Below, one piece after another: positions 19,897 to 28,968 of a DNA stretch of 64,000 bases. Where the stretch lies: assembly GCA_009746045.1 (NCBI GenBank), contig RPFO01000264.1, positions 372,001 to 436,000 of the forward strand. Direction: 5' to 3'. The translations under genes and the position numbers were made by a program. The notes below the pieces were generated by a model. The model was not told the origin of the DNA, did no database searches, and was given only the letters and a program-made list of their open reading frames with translations. The number at the start of each line of letters is the position of its first letter. Within the stretch, counting starts at the first letter, position 1. This stretch comes from Mesostigma viride. Taxonomy: Eukaryota; Streptophyta; Mesostigmatophyceae; Mesostigmatales; Mesostigmataceae.

Positions 19897-22215
19897 TCAC
19901 GGGTGTTGCATCGTCATGCGCTTGCGCAACACTGCGTACTGCGGGGCAGCCTCCCGCGCCTCCTTGGTGAGTGCATCCGCGGGATTGAGTTCATCCGCGA
20001 TGTGCTGGAGACGCGTGACGCAGGAGGCCGCCTCAGCGAGTACGAGGTAATCAACGTCCTGTGACCGCGCATAGGGATTGTCAAGGAAGGCCAAACAACT
20101 TTGTGAGTCAGTGTGCACCGTGCTAGTCCAGTGAAGAGTGAACCCACACGAGCCAAATACCCAACCCAGCAAGTACCGCAGCCACATGCCATGTGAGATA
20201 GCTGAAACAATGCCCCGGCATTCAGCCGTGTTGGGGCTAGTGGCAATGCGGCTGTGCAAGCGCGAGTACCAATCTAACAACATGCCAGGCTGTCCCTCAT
20301 TGCTAATAAAGAACAGTGCCCCCATGCGGGCCCGCACTTGGCTGACTGTGCGCGTCTCTAGATTAGCATCCGTCACTATCTCGAGGTGCACCGGCTGTGA
20401 GCAATCGAGCCCACGAAGCACAATGCCGGGCGTCATGGCCAGCTGCCGCCGAACATGAATGGACCCTAGTCCTTCCAGCACATCATCGGGCAGGCGAGCG
20501 AGCACCGCCAAATCAGGTGCCACCGTGTCCGCCAACCACCCGAGCTTGCCCTTAACCGAGGGCCCATGGGTTGCCAACAGCGGGGACGGGAGGTCGGCCA
20601 GCAGGTCAACCACATAGTTGCGGCTATCCTGCATGTGCATGACCCATTCGCCAGAACGCGAATCCCGCTGCAACGTAGACTGCACGCCGCAAAACACCAC
20701 GGGTTTACCCTCCTCATGATCCACCGCCCTGCCCAGGGGAAACTTAGCCGCCACTGCAGCAAGAAACTGGGTAGCAAAGGTGCGAGGTGCCACCAGCTTG
20801 AAGTCATCGCCATGCCACACGAAGAGGGCTGGCTCGCCAGGGACGCCGGTGGGGACCACAAAGAAGTTAGGATCCGCGCGATGGTACGTGGCCCCTAAGC
20901 TCTGCAAGACCTCCTCCGCGGAAATGCGGAAGATGATGGGAGAGCTCTGCAGCCCCTCCACCCCTGTCAACAGCTCGATATACTCGCTGCCAATGGTGCC
21001 ATCCTGCCAGACCACCGGGACCTTCACCACGTAGCGGGTGCCTTGCCATGTTTGCTGCGCGACCCCAGCGTCGCTGTGGAGGAATGCCCGCTGAAAGTCA
21101 CCGCACCACATCCCGTAGTCCTTGCCCGCGTTCCGCTTGCCCAAGTAGATGACCGTCAGTAGCCGATGCGAAACATGGTTGAGCCCAGGGGTATAAAGAT
21201 CCTTGGCGTCCAGCGGGGAGGACCCCTTCGTCTCCGTGACCACGGGCCTTACCCGGAACACCACCGAAGAGTTGGTCTCGTCCGGCTTGTAGGTGAGCAC
21301 GAACTTCAACCGCAACCGCGTGGCCCCGGCTGGCACACTCTCCAATCCTCGGTAGACCTCGCGCTCTCGCCACTGCTCCTTGGCTCGAATGAACGCGTCG
21401 CGCCACAAAGCAAACTTGAGAGGATCTTGACAGTCCAGGACAAGTTGCTCCCACGTCACAGGGCTATCCGCCGCCAGTGAGTGTGAGTGGAGGCCGAAGC
21501 TGCGCGGGTGCCAATCCTGAGGCTGAATGATGGACTGGACGAGCGGCGGTGTGGAAAACGCCGCCATCGGTAAGCGCCGCACGACGCCGGGCTGCCCGAC
21601 CACCACCCCCAATGGAGCGTGGTACTCGCGAAGCGGGATGCTGCCCACCCCCGCGACTGACAGCAAGTCAGCGGACACTGAGAACCCCGGGTATGATACG
21701 AAAGGTTCGCCCAGCAAGGCCACATCCTCGTAGCCATCCACGACGTGAAACGGCGTGTCAATGCCCAACACCGGCAGCACCACCATCCCGGTAACTTGAT
21801 ATGCCGAAGTGCCTGCAAAGTCGGTCACCGATTTGTACGGCGACTCTAGCACTGGATACAGGGTGGCTGCCCGACGAGAGATAATAGACACGGATGCTTG
21901 CGTGTCCACAGCCACCAGCTGCCACGGTCTACACGTAGGAAACAAGGCTGACTTAACCGGCCTGACCCCCTGTGAGAGAGTTTTGACCTGAGCCACCCCT
22001 GATGCAGCTTTCGCTTTAAGCGCCTGAGCACGCCACAAGGCCGTGACCGTTGAAGCCAGGTCCCTAGGTGGGCGAGGCGCATGGGCAGGACCCTGACCCT
22101 CCGGCGAGGCCACGCTAGGCGGGCCTCCCACATTATCCGTGGCTAGCACAGGAGGTGAGTCACTACGTGCACTAGGTCCCGTCAAACCCACCCCATCCTC
22201 ATCCCACCCATCCAC
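19897..22215 (-). CDS. R4 protease - RT - RNase H
   Basis: Open frame of ~772 residues, extending further upstream without a stop. Protease-like VAVDTQASVSII at ~103 and ALLGEPFVSYPG at ~167. RT motif A GDFQRAFLHSD at ~374, GLQSSPIIFRISAEEVL, box FVWHGDDFKLV at ~466. RNase H: IVTDANLETR at ~617, AECRGIVSAISHG, HTDSQSCLAFL and NPADALTK at ~745. It overlaps the integrase ORF by at least 34 bp and lies at -1 relative to it. In the protease motif Gln replaces the usual Gly. All main catalytic Asp/Glu residues of RT and RNase H are visible and there is no internal stop. Confidence 0.93.
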   Translation of the reverse strand: MDGWDEDGVGLTGPSARSDSPPVLATDNVGGPPSVASPEGQGPAHAPRPPRDLASTVTALWRAQALKAKAASGVAQVKTLSQGVRPVKSALFPTCRPWQLVAVDTQASVSIISRRAATLYPVLESPYKSVTDFAGTSAYQVTGMVVLPVLGIDTPFHVVDGYEDVALLGEPFVSYPGFSVSADLLSVAGVGSIPLREYHAPLGVVVGQPGVVRRLPMAAFSTPPLVQSIIQPQDWHPRSFGLHSHSLAADSPVTWEQLVLDCQDPLKFALWRDAFIRAKEQWREREVYRGLESVPAGATRLRLKFVLTYKPDETNSSVVFRVRPVVTETKGSSPLDAKDLYTPGLNHVSHRLLTVIYLGKRNAGKDYGMWCGDFQRAFLHSDAGVAQQTWQGTRYVVKVPVVWQDGTIGSEYIELLTGVEGLQSSPIIFRISAEEVLQSLGATYHRADPNFFVVPTGVPGEPALFVWHGDDFKLVAPRTFATQFLAAVAAKFPLGRAVDHEEGKPVVFCGVQSTLQRDSRSGEWVMHMQDSRNYVVDLLADLPSPLLATHGPSVKGKLGWLADTVAPDLAVLARLPDDVLEGLGSIHVRRQLAMTPGIVLRGLDCSQPVHLEIVTDANLETRTVSQVRARMGALFFISNEGQPGMLLDWYSRLHSRIATSPNTAECRGIVSAISHGMWLRYLLGWVFGSCGFTLHWTSTVHTDSQSCLAFLDNPYARSQDVDYLVLAEAASCVTRLQHIADELNPADALTKEAREAAPQYAVLRKRMTMQHP

Positions 22216-24280
22216 GGGGTCATATTGGGGCCCAGGGGAGGGGGGGGTGTAGCTGTGTCTGCCCCTGGGAGCGACCCGTGGGGTACCACCTCAGATGCTA
22301 CGACAGGCGCATTATCCTTCACTACCCACCCCAGTGCCCTGTTGGCTGCCAGCTCACTCTCCATGCTATCCCCTTGCTTATAGCCTGCCACCGATGCCCA
22401 TGGTACCCTATACACCCGATCATTCCACTCTATGTCTATGACCCGCAGCGGCCAGTCTAACTTTGTGATGGCCCCAGGCCCCTGCATGGTGCCCCGTTTG
22501 CCGCTGGGCGAGCTCTCCTTGTGGAACATGACCAACTGCCCGACCTCAAAAGCGCTAGACAAATCAGGCAGCGTGGCATCCTTGAGCCGCAGCTTGGCGG
22601 CGGTATCCTGTAGATGCTGTTGGTATGCCTCTACTACCTCGGGTGAGTAGGTGCCCGCTGACAGCCCCCGAGGCGTGACTAGCCCAAAGCCCTTGACATC
22701 AAGCACGTGCCTATGGTTGCACACATGCATGAGCTCCTTGCACCACGCCGTCTTGACCGCGTAGGATTTGCCATGTGGGTTATCCTGTCGCTTGGCTGCC
22801 ACAGTCTTGACATAGCTTACAGTGCGATCTATCATGCCCATATTGCCGTGATCCTCACGCCCCACGATGACCACGGCCTCCATCCCCGGCAAACCTTGCA
22901 CACAGCGGAACTGCTGGTCTAGCATGAGCTCCACTACGGGATGAAAGAAAGCCAGGCTGATCTTGATAGCCCTGTGCAGGTCAGCCTCAAACATGTGAGG
23001 CAGCGGCTCAATGTAGGTGGCCTTGCTGAACCTATCCTTGACTATGAAATAGGTGTCCCCCCCTTCCATGTGCATGACATCCCCCACAAGGTACCCTCGC
23101 TCCAAGGGTGGAGTCTTGGCATGCCGCCTACGCGACTTCTTCCTGATCTTGATGCAGGCAGGACACTGAGCACGCACATTCTTCAGCTCGTTGTATAAAG
23201 GTGCCCCTAACATGTGTGCCCCCTCTACCTCGGCTTGGGCCTCATGCCCGTATGCACGGTGCATCTGGTATGCTAACAGTTTCAGGGTGACAGCCTGAGG
23301 TGCAGTGGCATTGTCAGGATTCTCAACAGGTGGGGTGACTACTGGGGTAGTGACATTGGCTAACTGGGCAGCTTCAGAGGCTGCACGAAAGGCCGCCCGT
23401 GTGAGCACCTTGCCAATGTGAAGATCCACACTAGGGTGGTGTGTACCGAGAACATCTGCCCGCCCAGCATTCTCTTGCACTGTCACAACATTCCTCATAG
23501 GCCCAACCGCCCCAGTATCTAGCTGGGGTGCTGCAGTAGTGCTTGGTCGCTCGGCGTTGTACACACCCGACCTAGAAGACACCACATTGCTTAGGTCACG
23601 CATTGTAGACCCGTGCTCAGGAAGCACGTGATCCTGGCGCGACAGAGCCAGAGCAGCATCAACGGATTGCGTGAGCACATCACGGAATGAGACAGAGGAT
23701 GCAGTCACGTTGCTTTTAGGAACGACGTCAGGCTCTACGACGGCCCGGTTCAGCGTGACGCATTGAGCAAAAGAAGGGGTATCGAGCGTGCTCTCACCTG
23801 ACTTTCGTGCTGCCCGTCGCTCTGCCCACTCCTCGCGTGTGCCGTGGACGACGATGCGCTTGGCCTTGCACGCCTCCACGCTGTGACCACGCAGAACGTC
23901 GTGGCACTTGCGGCAAAGGTTGTCCTCGAGCTCCAGGTCCGGGCGAACTCGGCAGTCATCCCGGACATGGCGACGTCCGAAGCAGCGCTCACAGCGTTGC
24001 TTGCGGTCAGTAGACGCCCCCTGCTGCCGCTTGGCCGGGGGATTATCACCCTGCTTGGCGTCGCCACCATGCCCGCGCTTGCGCCCTCGCTGGCCCCCGT
24101 TGTTGCCGTGGCCGACGACCTTTTTCAGGATGGCCGTAAGCTCCGACCGCGTAATTGGAGCCTCTGCGCCTGAAGAAGAAGACGCGCCGGCATCCACCTT
24201 GCGCAGGGATGGCAGAGCAGCCGAGGCAGCCGGCTTGGACTGCGCACTCTTGAAGCATGAGATAAATACAGCATGCCCTC
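22182..24280 (-). CDS. R4 gag C-terminus with two zinc knuckles, and integrase
   Basis: The open frame formally reaches 24374, but similarity begins ~24280 (CFKSAQSKPAA). Zinc motifs CERCFGRRHVRDDC and CRKCHDVLRGHSVEAC, then a long linker, then the integrase H2C2 part HRAYGHEAQAE...CPACIK. Core: VGDVMHMEGGD (Asp), LMLDQQFRC (Asp), but GMIDRTVSYVK where R2, R3, R8 and R9 have VER or IER; the third catalytic residue is Asp, not Glu. SH3-like tail: VGQLVMFHKESSPSGKRGTMQGPG. Near the end a run of eight C (22240-22247) sits where this frame and the protease frame are both open. Confidence 0.88.
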
Positions 24281-24964
24281 GTCGAAACTGACAGCACTCT
24301 TCTTTTTGAGTTCCGTCGCTATGGTCAGATGCACATCCGACGACAGGTCGCATTTCTTGAGAAATCGATTGCACAGGAAAATGGGCTTGAGAGTATCTAG
24401 CAGCTTGTGCTTGTGCACGAAGACCTGGAAATCACGTGCAGCCCCGGGCAAATTTGCCTTATTAACTGCATAGCCCTCGAAGTCATTGAAGGCTTGCTCG
24501 TCGGCCTCTTCCTTAGACCGCGACAAGTGGGCATCTAGACCGTTGTAAAAAACTTCCCAGGTTTGTTTGTTGTCGTCCGCAATGCGAACTAGATTGGCAA
24601 TGTTTGGGTGCTTTGTTGTACTGCAGAATACTGCACGGAACTTGCCAATCAGCTCCGAATCTTTGTCTGCGCGTCCATCGCGCAGACGCTTGAGAGCAGC
24701 TAGAAAATCTGCTGCGTCGTCCGCCGTATAGTCGGCAGGTAGATCCGCGGGCACCTCCGTTTGCTTGAGAGGGCCGCGATTCAGTGCATCGTCAGCAGCA
24801 AGCATCAGATGCTTGAACTGCTTGGCCAGTTCAGGTTGCGCCACGAGGGTTTGCATCAACCTCGTGGCCTCGTCCGCACTAAAGCGTGGCAGGACGGTCC
24901 CTGCGGCCTCGCCACTTGGCGTATCTGTGTGTTCGCCGGTGCGGCTCCGTGTACCGGAAGCCAT
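24125..24964 (-). CDS. R4 gag, N-terminal part
   Basis: ATG at 24964 (MASGTRSRTGEH), 19 bp inside the 5' LTR. Residues 30-240 look like a helical capsid domain (DEATRLMQTLVAQPELAKQF ... DAADFLAALKRLRD ... WEVFYNGLDAHLSRSK). After DEGMLYLSH the frame changes nature (Arg/Leu-rich), and the natural continuation lies at -1 (FISCFKSAQSKP), which carries the zinc knuckles. A one-base loss near 24270 is the simplest reading. Confidence 0.85.
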   Translation of the reverse strand: MASGTRSRTGEHTDTPSGEAAGTVLPRFSADEATRLMQTLVAQPELAKQFKHLMLAADDALNRGPLKQTEVPADLPADYTADDAADFLAALKRLRDGRADKDSELIGKFRAVFCSTTKHPNIANLVRIADDNKQTWEVFYNGLDAHLSRSKEEADEQAFNDFEGYAVNKANLPGAARDFQVFVHKHKLLDTLKPIFLCNRFLKKCDLSSDVHLTIATELKKKSAVSFDEGMLYLSHASRVRSPSRLPRLLCHPCARWMPARLLLQAQRLQLRGRSLRPS

Positions 24965-24983
24965 CGGGATTTTTATGAATACA
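24965..24983 (-). promoter_or_regulatory. R4 leader with non-canonical primer site
   Basis: Minus strand TGTATTCATAAAAATCCCG lies between the LTR end TTTAACT and the gag ATG. Only 19 bp, no TGG. Confidence 0.5.
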
Positions 24984-25328
24984 AGTTAAAGCCCGACCGG
25001 CTCAGCTATGGCGGTCGGTCACGTTGAGCTTGGGATAAGGTGAACACAGAGAACTGCTGTCGGAGCTGGCCCACCACTGGTTTATGTCTTAGCCAGCAAA
25101 CCCTATCCGGTTAGCCGTAACCGTGGGACAAGCTAGCTGTCCGTACCGACCCGGATAAGGCCCCGGACTGGGGCCTAGGTGGCACCGGCCCTAGGCGCCG
25201 CCCTTAGACCGGTCGACCGCATCGGACCGCCGGATTATAGCCGGCGGCTTAGCGGACGCTAGCGGAAGGCGTGCGGACGGACATGGGGAACTTAGAGCCA
25301 AATCCTAGGGCTCTAGAGTTACTCAACT
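24984..25328 (-). repeat. R4 5' LTR
   Basis: 345 bp, same termini as 19175-19519; TSD gagat follows at 25329-25333. Confidence 0.93.
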
Positions 25329-26725
25329 GAGATGACTGCAGTGCTCGGGCCCAGCTGAGGGGGGACGCTGCAGTCTGTGGTGGGCGGCGAAGGGAGCCTA
25401 ACCCCATGTTATTGTCCCGGCGCAGCCCTAGAACAATCTTGCTGAGCAACCCACCACCCCGGCGAGGCTGACTAACGGCAGCCGGACCCTGGCTAACGGC
25501 AGGGGTAATGCCCTCCCTACTACCCTCGCGCAGGTCAGCAGGGGGCTCGCGAGCTAAGCTCTGCACATCTGCAGCAAGTGCCACCAGATCACCGTCCTCC
25601 TCAACATGCTCATCGTCCTCTACCTCCCGAGCTTCGGCAGACATTTGCATAGGGTCAGAGGCAGGCATGGGTAAAAGAGGGGCAATCACGTCACCTGGTG
25701 GAGGCCGCAAGAAGTTGTCCGCGTCCTCGTAGTAGTGCAGAAGGCGCTCCCACGCACTTGTGTTCGGTTGATAGTGCTTGAGCTTGCTCCACGGGATGTG
25801 GTGTTGCTTGTCCTGCAAGGAAACAACGGCCTTGCGCACACTCCCATCCACGGACACTACCGTGGCTGGACCATTCCACTGTCCCCTCTTTCCAAAGGGG
25901 CCCTCTTTATGCACCCAAACCAGGTCTCCTACACTATAGGCGGTAACCGGCCTACGTGTATCCCTTCGTACCAGGTTGGCAAATCTACCCTGCAAATGGC
26001 GTGCCCACTCCTCTTCTATCTCTGGTGGGTAGTGGCCGTGCTGCAATCCCTCAGCTGTTATCACCACATTGCGAGAAGGAATGGACAACAACACACGCCG
26101 ATTAAGGCATACACAAATCCGCAACGCCCACATGAGGCAGGCTGCGTATGCCGAAAGGGATGCATCACCTTGTCTCCGTGCAGCTTGCTTGAATTCTTGC
26201 ACGGCACGCTCCACTATACCCTGACCAGTGTGGTCCTCACGCCCAACTGTCTTGAGGCATTCAAATCCAGGCTGGCCCTCTAGACACGCGAACTGCCTCT
26301 CCATCTGTATTGACTCGAGTGGTGAGAAAAAGGACGAAGAGACATCCATGGCTTCTGCCAGGTCGGCGGCTTCCATATGACGCAAAGGAACTACAGCTAC
26401 GTTATGAGCATATCTATCTATTGCAATAAAGTATGGCATGTGTGCCCAGAACAGCACATCACCTACGATTTCCCCCTTTCTCGCAGGTGGATGCTTTACA
26501 TGGTGGCGAGGAGGCTTGGGGCCTGACGATTGACATTGTGGACAATCGGTTTTCTCTGAATATAGTTTAATTAACGCATGCGGGAAAGATAGGGCCGCTA
26601 TGCCTTGGCCTGGATGTGGAAGGCTGTCTGCGACATGGGCTGACTGATTCGATCTGTACAAAGGGTTTCCTGTTCGCCCAAATTCTCCTTGGATGACCCG
26701 GTTGTTTATAAGGGTCGGTGGCTAT
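25329..26725 (-). pseudogene. R2 integrase and linker (truncated upstream)
   Basis: The frame opens after a TAG near 26722. H2C2-like part HVADSLPHPGQG...CPQCQ, then the core: GEIVGDVLFWAH (Asp), IQMERQFACLEG, where the other elements have Asp (MLDQQF) and R2 has Glu, and GIVERAVQEF (Glu). SH3-like tail VGDLVWVHKEGPFGKRGQWNGPA. An acidic linker runs to ALQS at 25334, where R4 is inserted. No zinc knuckle or gag is found upstream. The unusual second catalytic residue and lack of gag suggest this copy is dead or depended on others. Confidence 0.85.
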
Positions 26726-26765
26726 TAATTAGTGGTCCGAGAAAACTAATTGTAGGTGTTATACG

Positions 26766-27312
26766 ACTTGCTTGCAAAGATTCGTGTTTGGTTGCACCAG
26801 CTGAGGTTAGGTGGGGACCTGTAGGGTCGGCTGGCTTCTTAACAAATCTTTGGCTGATTTGTTTTCTTTAGTGAGTCGTGATTAATTATTGTATAGTGGA
26901 TTCGGACCGGCCCAAGGGGGTTGATGGGCGAGTTTATTGTTTGCCAAACTTGGGAACCTTGTACAACTACCTGTACGGTTAACGCACTAGCCTGGGGGTG
27001 CGTGGCCACGTTGTTTGTAGTGGCGTTTTCAACACTGTTCAGGCCGGCGTGTGACGCATGGTGGTGTTACTTAATTTAGGATGATGTCAGCTTGTGTGTC
27101 GGCGGGCCATGCCTTAAGCAAGCTAGGCAGGCAATTATCCGCAATTGTTTCTTTCCCCTCCCTCCCACCCTGGAGGCTTCTTGCTTCCGCGTGCGGATTG
27201 AGAAACCATAAGGCCACTGTTAACTGCTGCATTTGTGGCAGGGCTTCACTTATTGTATTCAATCAAATGCTGGTCTTCTTGGGAGCTCAGTGATCTTAAT
27301 TTTCGTAACACT
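26766..27312 (-). repeat. Candidate R2 5' LTR
   Basis: No coding sequence. The right border is where R5 integrase breaks off (plus strand taacact then cacgac). At the left border the minus strand reads CGTATAACACC just outside acttgcttg, matching the CGTATT/CGTACT leader start of R8, R3 and R5. Minus-strand ends would be AGTGTTACG...GCAAGCAAGT. The partner LTR lies outside the window, so this rests on position and the leader motif alone. Confidence 0.4.
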
Positions 27313-27844
27313 CACGACATGCTTCTAGCATTGGCGCCCCACCAAAAGCCCTAGCAAACTTGTAAGCGTTTGTTCCATGGCCAAAGAAGATGTGAAACCG
27401 AGACGCGCAGGCATACTTGAAAATTGGATCTGTATTGATCAAGTTTGATATTGCCTTAACATCCGGAGCATCGGCCATAAAACTGCCTACATCGTCTACT
27501 GCCAGGAGCCTCCTATGCTCCATAGCGCTGTCCTGCCCTGGGGCCTTCAGTTTTCCTGAGCATTGCGCACCCACGTGAACCGCTGGCGCCTAATAGGCCC
27601 AGCCTTGCCAACATTGTCCGCCTGGTTGGCAGCAGTCCGCGACTTGCAAAACCGGGCCTTGTGCCCTGGCTTGTGGCACTTGCCACACTGTCAGGTTCGT
27701 CCCCAACGGGAAAGCCTTGTTGGCCTTGCAGGTCTCGCGGGTGTGACCAGTCCCCTGGCAGCGAGGACACTTCAGGCGCCCGTCACCGGCGCCAAAAACG
27801 GCCCTGATGGCAGGGCCATCGGCATTGACTGCTGGCGTCGGCTT
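27313..27844 (-). pseudogene. R5 gag C-terminus with two zinc knuckles, and integrase start
   Basis: From 27844 down: PAVNADGPAIRAV and CPRCQGTGHTRETC (first CCHC). A frameshift follows near 27690, after which CGKCHKPGHKARFC (second CCHC) reads in another frame and ends AQEN-TGA. Then ADAPDVKAISNLI ... FHIFFGHGTNAYKF ... MLEACRE, matching the integrase H2C2 start of R3 and R8. R2 cuts it directly afterwards. Confidence 0.8.
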
Positions 27845-28277
27845 TGTTTGGGAGTGAGAAAACAATGTTTGCCACAAAGTTTTACTTTATTTCACTCAGA
27901 TAAAAATAAGTCTCAGTCAGCAGCTGGCCGGCTGCTAGTTCCACCACAGGAGTGTGTGAGGTGTGAGGTACTGAGAGTGCAAACATTGTGCGTAGCTTCG
28001 CCTTTTAAACAATTCCAGGCTCAGCTACTGGGTAGCAGTTATGATCTTCCTACAACGTGGCCACACCAAACCGGGTCTTTTCTGACTGTGTGGCAGTTAC
28101 AATCATAACGTGATCTCGAGCCAACCATTCACAACCAAAGTTCAAGGTAAGTCACAGAATGACTGGGTCACTTATGGAACAGAACTTAAACATGCGGCAC
28201 ATGCTCGTCCATGCAGTCCAGAGCTAGCACTAAACTATAAGTACTAGTTTCAGGCAGGTGTGTCGATACTTCTGGTC
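27845..28277 (-). repeat. R6 3' LTR
   Basis: Matches 34629-35061. The last three bases read gtc instead of aca, so the minus-strand start TGT is altered here. Preceded on the minus strand by the polypurine tract aaggggggtgga. AATAAA (minus) is present near 27888. Confidence 0.9.
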
Positions 28278-28424
28278 CACCCCCCTTACTCGGCACACAG
28301 GCCGGAAAACAAACTCAAGCAAGCCAGAACAAATGTTCACTAAAAGAACTGTAGTATGGAACCAGTGACCGTCACAGGCTAGCAAGTGTGTCCTTGTGTT
28401 GTCTCATCACGAACTGCCAGTAAC

Positions 28425-28968
28425 TCAAATACCCAACAACTTGTGTCTGAGCTCCACAAAACGTGGCTCGGGTAGTGCCTTGGTGAGCATGTCGGCGATC
28501 ATCGCAGCCCCAGGAAGGTGAGACACCTGAACGGTGCCATCCGCGACCTTCGCGCGAATGTAGTGGTACTTGACGTCGATGTGCTTGGTACGCCGAGGGT
28601 GAACAGGGTCTCGTGACAGAGCCACAGCACCAGTGTTGTCGCAAAACACCTGAATTGGCCCTGAGGCCGGGTCACCCAACTCCTTGGTGATGGTGAGAAG
28701 GGGGACCACCTGCTGGGTGACACCGCACAGGGCCATGTACTCGGCCTCACAGGTGGACAGGGCTGGAGTGGGCTGCTTGCGACTGGTCCACTCCACCGCA
28801 GCACCGCGGTACATGACCATGTTGCCAGTGATTGACTTGCGGTCCACAGGATCGTTTGCCCAGTCGGCATCCGAGTAGGCCACCAGCCCCCCTGCCCCGT
28901 GTAGGACAGACCCAGGTCCTTGGTGTGTACCGCGTACTGAAGCACCCGGCGTGCCAGCCCAAGGTCGC
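28425..28968 (-). pseudogene. R6 RNase H (frameshifted)
   Basis: LQYAVHTKDLGLSYTGQG near 28890-28945 is in one frame and AYSDADWANDPVDRKS, ALSTCEAEYMALCG, FCDNTGAVAL, RTKHIDVKYHYIR and MLTKAL are in the next. All copia RNase H landmarks are visible and the frame ends with TAG near 28425. One base shift near 28885 separates the halves. Confidence 0.88.

Larger units (their letters stand above)
19175..25328 (-). mobile_element. R4: complete HxDD-lineage LTR retrotransposon
   Basis: 345-bp LTRs at both ends, TSD gagat (19170-19174 and 25329-25333), inside the integrase-protease linker of R2. Interior: gag, zinc knuckles plus integrase, then protease-RT-RNase H in a second frame. By eye the LTRs differ at about three positions, so the insertion is young. 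No ORF1 precedes gag in this element. Confidence 0.93.
7022..27312 (-). mobile_element. R2: HxDD-lineage retrotransposon, split by R1, R3 and R4, gag missing
   Basis: Its pieces are 7022-7946 (RT end and RNase H), 18248-19174 (protease and RT start), 25329-26725 (integrase) and a candidate 5' LTR (26766-27312). Removing R3 and one copy of its TSD joins TTPLYV to RTPKMWEP in frame, and removing R4 joins the integrase linker to the protease region. No gag or zinc knuckle occurs between the candidate LTR and integrase, so R2 seems to have been deleted there or to be non-autonomous. It interrupts R5 integrase. The 3' end is beyond the left edge, behind R1. Confidence 0.8.
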
